This document shows, one piece after another, positions 59,163 through 64,000 of a DNA stretch of 64,000 nt. The notes under the pieces are model-generated. The model was not told the origin of the DNA. It worked only from the letters and a program-made list of their open reading frames with translations, and searched no databases. The translations under genes and the position numbers were made by a program. Each line of letters opens with the position of its first letter. Position 1 is the first letter of the stretch. Source of the stretch: Oidiodendron maius Zn (taxonomy: Eukaryota; Ascomycota; Leotiomycetes; Myxotrichaceae); assembly GCA_000827325.1 (NCBI GenBank), contig KN832873.1, positions 1,502,245 through 1,566,244 of the forward strand, read 5' to 3'.

Positions 59163-59658
59163 GCCGGCTAATTTAAATATAAATATATATAGAATGGTAT
59201 ATCTACATATTTGTTTCCAAAAGATGGAAGTGGGGGCAGAGTTGTCTTATGATAAGGCGCCTGTGATAAGAGCTTGTGATATGTCAGTCACGTGATATTA
59301 CTTACGAAACAGACTAGCCTCTCTAGGTAATTTGTGCATCTTCTTGAATTCTGACATAAGGTAAGGGACAGACCCGCAGCTAGCAAAAACAAAAGACCAA
59401 GTCCACGAAGTACAGAGGAGAAACTTGTGTGCCGTCATCTTCCCATTTTTTGGGCTTGTTGGAGATCCAAATCAACCGTGCTGGGTCCGTTCCAACATCG
59501 CCTTGAACACGAAGCCAATTGCGACAACAAACTAGTAACATTCATCAGGGTCCAGAGCTGCGGGAGTCCCTGAATCAACACGTTTCGTGAGCAAGGTTTG
59601 CGCTGAGCGCAAGCTTCACTACTGCGAGCTGTTGTCAATCTCTGGAGCACTACCTGCT
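59163..59658. promoter_or_regulatory. Divergent promoter region between dipeptidase and RhoGAP
   Basis: About 500 bp separating two divergent genes. An AT-rich TAAATATAAATATATATAG stretch near 59172-59190 lies just upstream of the dipeptidase start. No other gene fits. Confidence 0.45.
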
Positions 59659-62450
59659 ATGGCTCCCGGATTCGCAGACTCGTTCTGGTCGGGGGATTAT
59701 GCTGGAGGTAGGACAACGTGGAAGAATCCTGCTGATACTTTCTAACCGTGAATTGTAGGCCTCGGCGTCCTCTTTGGCAAGCTTCAACAAGGGGTGGCAG
59801 AAAATGAACAGGTTCTTATGATCGCCCGAATGCGAGCTGAAGCTGAGGAGGTATACGGGATGCGCCTGAATGAGATTGGAGCAGCAACAGATAGGATACC
59901 AGGCGGATTTTCTCGAGATGATGGGGCCAGCGTTAGGAAGGTTAGTATGGCGTCAACAGCTGCGTAACAGTTGGCTGATGCTTTTTAGGCATACGATGGG
60001 ATGCGAGCAGAGATGGAAGAAGCTTCGAAAAGCCATCGGAGGATCGCTCAGAGTATTCGAGATCTCGTTGTGGCTCCATTTACAAGATGGTGTGATGCAC
60101 ATGCTGCACGAGTCCAAAGCTCACAGGATGATCTCCAAGCGCGGATAAAAGTTCACGACAAACAGGCTGAGCTAGTGAAGAAGCTACGGAGTGCGTACTT
60201 CAATAAATGCCGACTAGTAGAAGACATCGAGGAGGAGAATAAGCTCGCCTTTCAAGGACCAGAAACAAGCCCCAAAGCTAAGATCCCCGAAATTAAGGTG
60301 CAGGACAAGGAGGAAGAAGAAGCCTTGGAGATTGGCGACGAGATCTACCAGCCGGACCAGATTGTAAAAATCTTGACGCACATCCTGAACACCATTAAGT
60401 TGGGCGAAACTAAGGTTCCCATCCTTGGCACATATCATAATACCACCTCTGGTGCAGATATAGTGGAGTATCTTCAAAGATACATGGGTGCAACAAGCGT
60501 GAGCCACGCAGAACGTATTGGACAAGATTTGATCCTTCACGGTTTTCTTCGATTGGTCGGCAATGTTGGAAGTATCTTTGCAAATAGCTCGAAGATGTTC
60601 TACCAGTGGAAGAGCAAGGTTTTCCAACTGACCGGTATTCCGGAAAAGAAGCAGCCCATGGTCCGTTCATTTTCAAGCCAGTCCAGCGACACCACAGATT
60701 CTCCAGTTATAGGATCAGTGAGCGAGTATCTCGCAGGATGGAACGTTCTGAATCCTCAACATCCCAACGAGACGCCAGCTGATCGCCTTCGGAGAGAAGC
60801 TTCGGAAGCCGATGAAAAGTACAAAGTGAGTGTACGGAAGCTGGACTCCCTTCGCTGCCAGCTGGAGGAAGCCATTTTTGAACATTTAAAGTATTTGGAG
60901 AGGTGTGAGCTGGATCGACTTAAGGCAATCAAAACTATCATCCTGGACTTCTCCGGCACAATCAGCAACGTCATTCCCAGCTTACAATCCACAGTCGACA
61001 AGATGATGCTTTACCAAGAGACTGTGCAGCCAGTTGGAGATCTCAGGTATCTTTTGGAGAACTATAGAACTGGCGGGTTTGTTCCAAAGGTTGCGGTTTA
61101 TGAAAATTACTATAACCTTGCTGATGAGCAGACTTTCGGGGTTGACCTGGAGGCACGAGCGCGCGGGGACAGGAAGCGGGTCCCTACAATTATCACCACG
61201 ATTCTGACATTCCTTGATAATCGATACCCAGACCTCGAAGGCGACGAAGCGCGACGAAGTGTTTGGCTTGTTGATGTTCCACTTCAGCAAACCCACCGTC
61301 TACGAGCTGTGATCAATAATGGGAAGCCGTTTACACTGGAGGCCCTGGATCAATTCGAAATCCCAATTATTGCTAGTGCCTTGAAACTGTATTTGCTGGA
61401 GTTGCCAGGCATGTGACGTCTCCTTTTCTCTTGGATGATGGCTGACAAAAGTTAGACTCGTTGGTTTCTTCGCATGTATACGAAATCATGAAGACAATAT
61501 ACAACACTCCAGCTGCCGATTCGAGCGACGCCACTCGCATTTCCGTTCTGCAGAATACCCTTAGTCAACTACGATTGACAAATATCGCGACGTTAGATGC
61601 TTTGATGACCCATTTCACGCGACTAGTTGAACTTACATCTGCTGACGAAGCCTATGTTACTGCTCTCGCTACGACTCTGACTCCCTGTATATTGAGGCCA
61701 AAAACAGAGACTTCTATGACTATGGAAGAGAGATTTTCATATCGGCTGATCCGCGATCTCTTTGCCCACAAAGAAGCGATCTTTTCTGAACTGAAGCGAG
61801 CCTCCTCTCTAACTCACAGCGGCAGTGTTACTGCGCCACGGCCACGAGCTATTAGTTCTGACGAGAGTAACCGAAAGGCCAATATGGAAGCACGATCTCG
61901 TGCAATTATTGCTGCCGGTGCTCCACGAAGTAGAGCAACGAGTCCACAGCCTAACCCAGCTGGCCGTGGCCATCGCCGGGATCGCAGTTCCGGCGGCCCA
62001 GAGACAAGATTTCCAATAGCCTCACCGCCAATGTCAGAGCATACGAGACAAGGAAGATCCGCCACCACGTCTACAATCACGCACACACTCGAAGTCCCTG
62101 ATACCCCACCTCTGAAAACCGTGGAACTGGCCAATGGTGCAACAGCAACTCCGCCAAAATCCGTATCGAACGGCTCTGGGGAAAGGAGCATCACAAGTGC
62201 GACCTATATTCCAGGGATGGACGATGAAATAGGCCATCCTGCCGTGACCGAGGATGTAGGTGTAGAGAAGAAAAACAGTCTAGGGCGATCTGGAGCTCCT
62301 CCCACTAGCCGGTTCGCAGGAAGAAAGCCAGTTGGTATAAGCCGTGTGAGTCAGGACACAACCAAGAGAGACAGCGTAGGTAGTCTTCATGGCAGCGATG
62401 ACAGCACGAGAGTTGGTGTCAGTCTGACAGACAAGCCAATGATTGATTGA
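59659..62450 (+). CDS. F-BAR/DEP/RhoGAP protein (Rgd2/Rga8-like)
   Basis: Exons 59659-59707, 59759-59940, 59989-61408 and 61456-62450 give 881 residues. The start MAPGFADSFWSGDYAGGLGVLF opens an FCH/F-BAR domain. A DEP domain (IVKILTHILNTIKL ... GADIVEYLQ) lies at about 198-295, inserted before the second half of the F-BAR coiled coil. The RhoGAP fold spans about 464-645 (VPTIITTILTFLDN, FEIPIIASALKLYLLELP, DSLVSSHVYE). A disordered Ser-rich tail follows. Relatives inactivate Cdc42/Rho5-type GTPases at membranes. The canonical GAP arginine-finger motif is not evident: the equivalent stretch reads SVWLVDVPLQQTHRLR. Intron 3 uses a GC donor (CAG/GCATGT) with branch site GCTGAC. Confidence 0.9.
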
Positions 62451-62776
62451 AACAGCAGCGCGAGTGGGAAGAGTTTCTTAAGAGGATTTTGGTGGGTGTT
62501 GAGATGCAGGCAACAAGTGCTGCAGTATGTATGATAGCGGCGTATAATAGTGTATAGATGGTATGAAATACGAATGCGATGACTGACTGAAATTCTTGAG
62601 AGGCACTGAACCTACCTTGATTATATATAGCTATGATTACTAGTTCTAAGTGATGCCAAGTTTATGACTGAGATATGTTTGATAACTTATAATACAGGGA
62701 TAGGATAAGTTCACATGTATGACCATTTCTGAAGGTATTTATTGCCGTACGATTAGTCAAGCCAAGAGTGTTCCCT
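62451..62776. other. Convergent intergenic region
   Basis: About 330 bp between the RhoGAP and Utp13 3' ends. Nothing coding was seen. Confidence 0.5.
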
Positions 62777-64000
62777 TTATGAGTCTATTTCCATAACAAC
62801 TCCTTCATCTACAAAGCCCAATCCATCCATACATCGCAAAGTATAGTCCACCAAGTAGCTCTCGTCAGCCATACCTTCTACTCTTTTATAGTGCCGATCG
62901 CTATATACCTTTAGAGCTTCGAAAACCTCTCCAAGGCCTTTCCCTTTCCGCCCTTTGACTTTCAAATTGGACAGTCGTGATGCCGGATAGCTCTTCAGAA
63001 CGACCGACAGAATCTTCTGCGCCACAGTCGCAGTCTTGTTATTCGTGTTCCAGTCACGAATACGAAGTAGGAGCGTGTATAATTGCTCATCGGAGAGGTT
63101 TGCAATAATCTCGTCTATGGATTTGGATCCGCATATACTCTCTGGTTCATGAATATTTTGAGTCACAACAGAGGTAAATAGAGACAGCAATCGCGCAGGA
63201 TGGTTAAGTTGGAGGGCAAGAGTGATGGCAGACCGATATGAACCTGCGTGTATATAATTTTGCAGCTGCTGCTCCTGCTCGACAAATTGCGTTGCTGCAG
63301 CCGTGCTAGCAGCCTGTGTAGACGCAGTGGTATCCTTCCAGAACGTAACAGTGGAGTCTCCACTGCCGGAGACAATCGTGTTGGTGGTTGGGTGCACTGC
63401 CAATGCCCATACTCGATCTTCGTGATTATCGAGTGTAGTTTCGAGCTCTCCTGTGTTTGCGTCCCAGACTTTAACAAGGCCGTCTCCACCGGCGCTTGCG
63501 ACTTGCACATGTTTCCGGCCACGCTCATCTGTAGGGAGTCGTAGCCAGGATACTTTGAGAACACTATTCGCATGGCCTTCGAATGTTCGCACGCAACTAT
63601 AGTCAGAAAGATTCCAGATCTTGACCGTTTTGTCTCCGCTACCTGTGAGGACCAGACCCTTACTGGTAGCAGGACCGGTCTCGCCAGTTATAGTGGGAGT
63701 ATCTTTGGGCGCGAATTTAACAGACCAGACACCTCGCTTATGACCGCGAAGAATGCCTTGCACTTCGCCCTCCTCAACTGACCAGATCTTGACGGTCTTG
63801 TCTTGGGACGCAGATGCAAAAAATCTACCGGTGTGGTCATTGTCGATGGCATTAATGTCTTTATCATGCGCCTTTCTGGTGTACAGTGCTCTCGGAGCCT
63901 TCCGAGAGGTATCCTTATGGATGTCCCACCGTTTTACTGTTTGGTCCTGGGATCCTGTTATGACAAAAGATGGAGGATGATCTCGTGGTGATTTGAAAGC
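62777..64000 (-). CDS. UTP13: Utp13, WD40 subunit of the U3 snoRNP/SSU processome (partial)
   Basis: The frame is open from 62777 to the right edge, so the N-terminal part lies outside the window. Visible WD repeats include GSQDQTVKRWD, ASASQDKTVKIW, LTGSGDKTVKIWN, ASAGGDGLVKVWD and VSGSGDSTVTFWKD. They are followed by the helical Utp13 C-terminal domain (QLQNYIHAGSYRSAITLALQL, LLLRIRDWNTN, LKVYSDRHYKRVE). Utp13 belongs to the UTP-B complex that binds 5' ETS pre-rRNA and is needed for 18S rRNA maturation. No intron is evident in the part seen. Confidence 0.93.
   Translation of the reverse strand, partial: AFKSPRDHPPSFVITGSQDQTVKRWDIHKDTSRKAPRALYTRKAHDKDINAIDNDHTGRFFASASQDKTVKIWSVEEGEVQGILRGHKRGVWSVKFAPKDTPTITGETGPATSKGLVLTGSGDKTVKIWNLSDYSCVRTFEGHANSVLKVSWLRLPTDERGRKHVQVASAGGDGLVKVWDANTGELETTLDNHEDRVWALAVHPTTNTIVSGSGDSTVTFWKDTTASTQAASTAAATQFVEQEQQLQNYIHAGSYRSAITLALQLNHPARLLSLFTSVVTQNIHEPESICGSKSIDEIIANLSDEQLYTLLLRIRDWNTNNKTATVAQKILSVVLKSYPASRLSNLKVKGRKGKGLGEVFEALKVYSDRHYKRVEGMADESYLVDYTLRCMDGLGFVDEGVVMEIDS

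Noticed and set aside
1-64000. tRNA, rRNA and CRISPR arrays
   Set aside because: No cloverleaf with A and B boxes, rRNA-like sequence or regularly spaced direct repeats was spotted by eye. A tRNAscan run would be decisive for tRNAs.

Overview
The window is nuclear DNA from a filamentous ascomycete (Pezizomycotina). Protein-level resemblance suggests Leotiomycetes, but this is inferred from recalled family patterns, not from a search. The reasons are short introns (mostly 45-110 nt with CTAAY-like branch sites), a mixed-strand layout without operons, and fungus-restricted families such as Zn2Cys6, Csi2, Big1, INSIG and a Rgd2-type RhoGAP. Twenty-two gene models can be supported, about 42 introns in all. 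Most were joined by following reading frame and family conservation across GT-AG or GC-AG junctions. The right edge cuts one gene (Utp13).

Layout from left to right. 1-2.7 kb is gene-poor and holds the wreck of a GH30 galactanase-like gene. 2.8-8 kb has an M61 peptidase and an INSIG protein. 8.9-17.2 kb has the NuA4 scaffold Eaf1/Vid21, the splicing factor Spp2 and an M20 amidohydrolase. 17.4-23.6 kb has Rad16 and Rad7 head to head. These two form the yeast global-genome repair complex and share one promoter region here. 23.6-30.8 kb has ZW10/Dsl1 (8 exons), then an M16 protease. 30.8-35.5 kb is an accessory island with a small cysteine-rich protein, an AT-rich element with terminal inverted repeats and a possibly broken gene. 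35.5-42.7 kb has Ytm1 and Trm112 (divergent) and SET1. 43.9-51.6 kb has a securin-like protein and tropomyosin (divergent), Rrp17 and Big1 (divergent) and Csi2. 51.9-53.3 kb has a Zn2Cys6 regulator. 53.3-55.9 kb is a second gene-poor island with a TTA microsatellite. 55.9-64 kb has an ER cyclophilin, an M19 dipeptidase, a DEP-RhoGAP and Utp13.

Functional grouping: chromatin and repair (Eaf1, Set1, Rad16, Rad7), ribosome biogenesis (Ytm1, Trm112, Rrp17, Utp13), cell division and polarity (ZW10, securin-like, tropomyosin, RhoGAP, Csi2), and ER/secretory functions (INSIG, Big1, cyclophilin). Several functionally related neighbours are divergent pairs sharing 0.4-0.7 kb of promoter.

The most notable observations are RNA-level. 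The cyclophilin can end either in an HVEL ER-retrieval-like tail or in a membrane anchor, depending on one intron. The M16 protease can gain a hydrophobic N-terminus from an upstream exon. Both tropomyosin introns are in-frame and stop-free. Four introns require GC donors. No CRISPR array, rRNA or convincing tRNA was seen, and no wholly new multi-gene system could be demonstrated.
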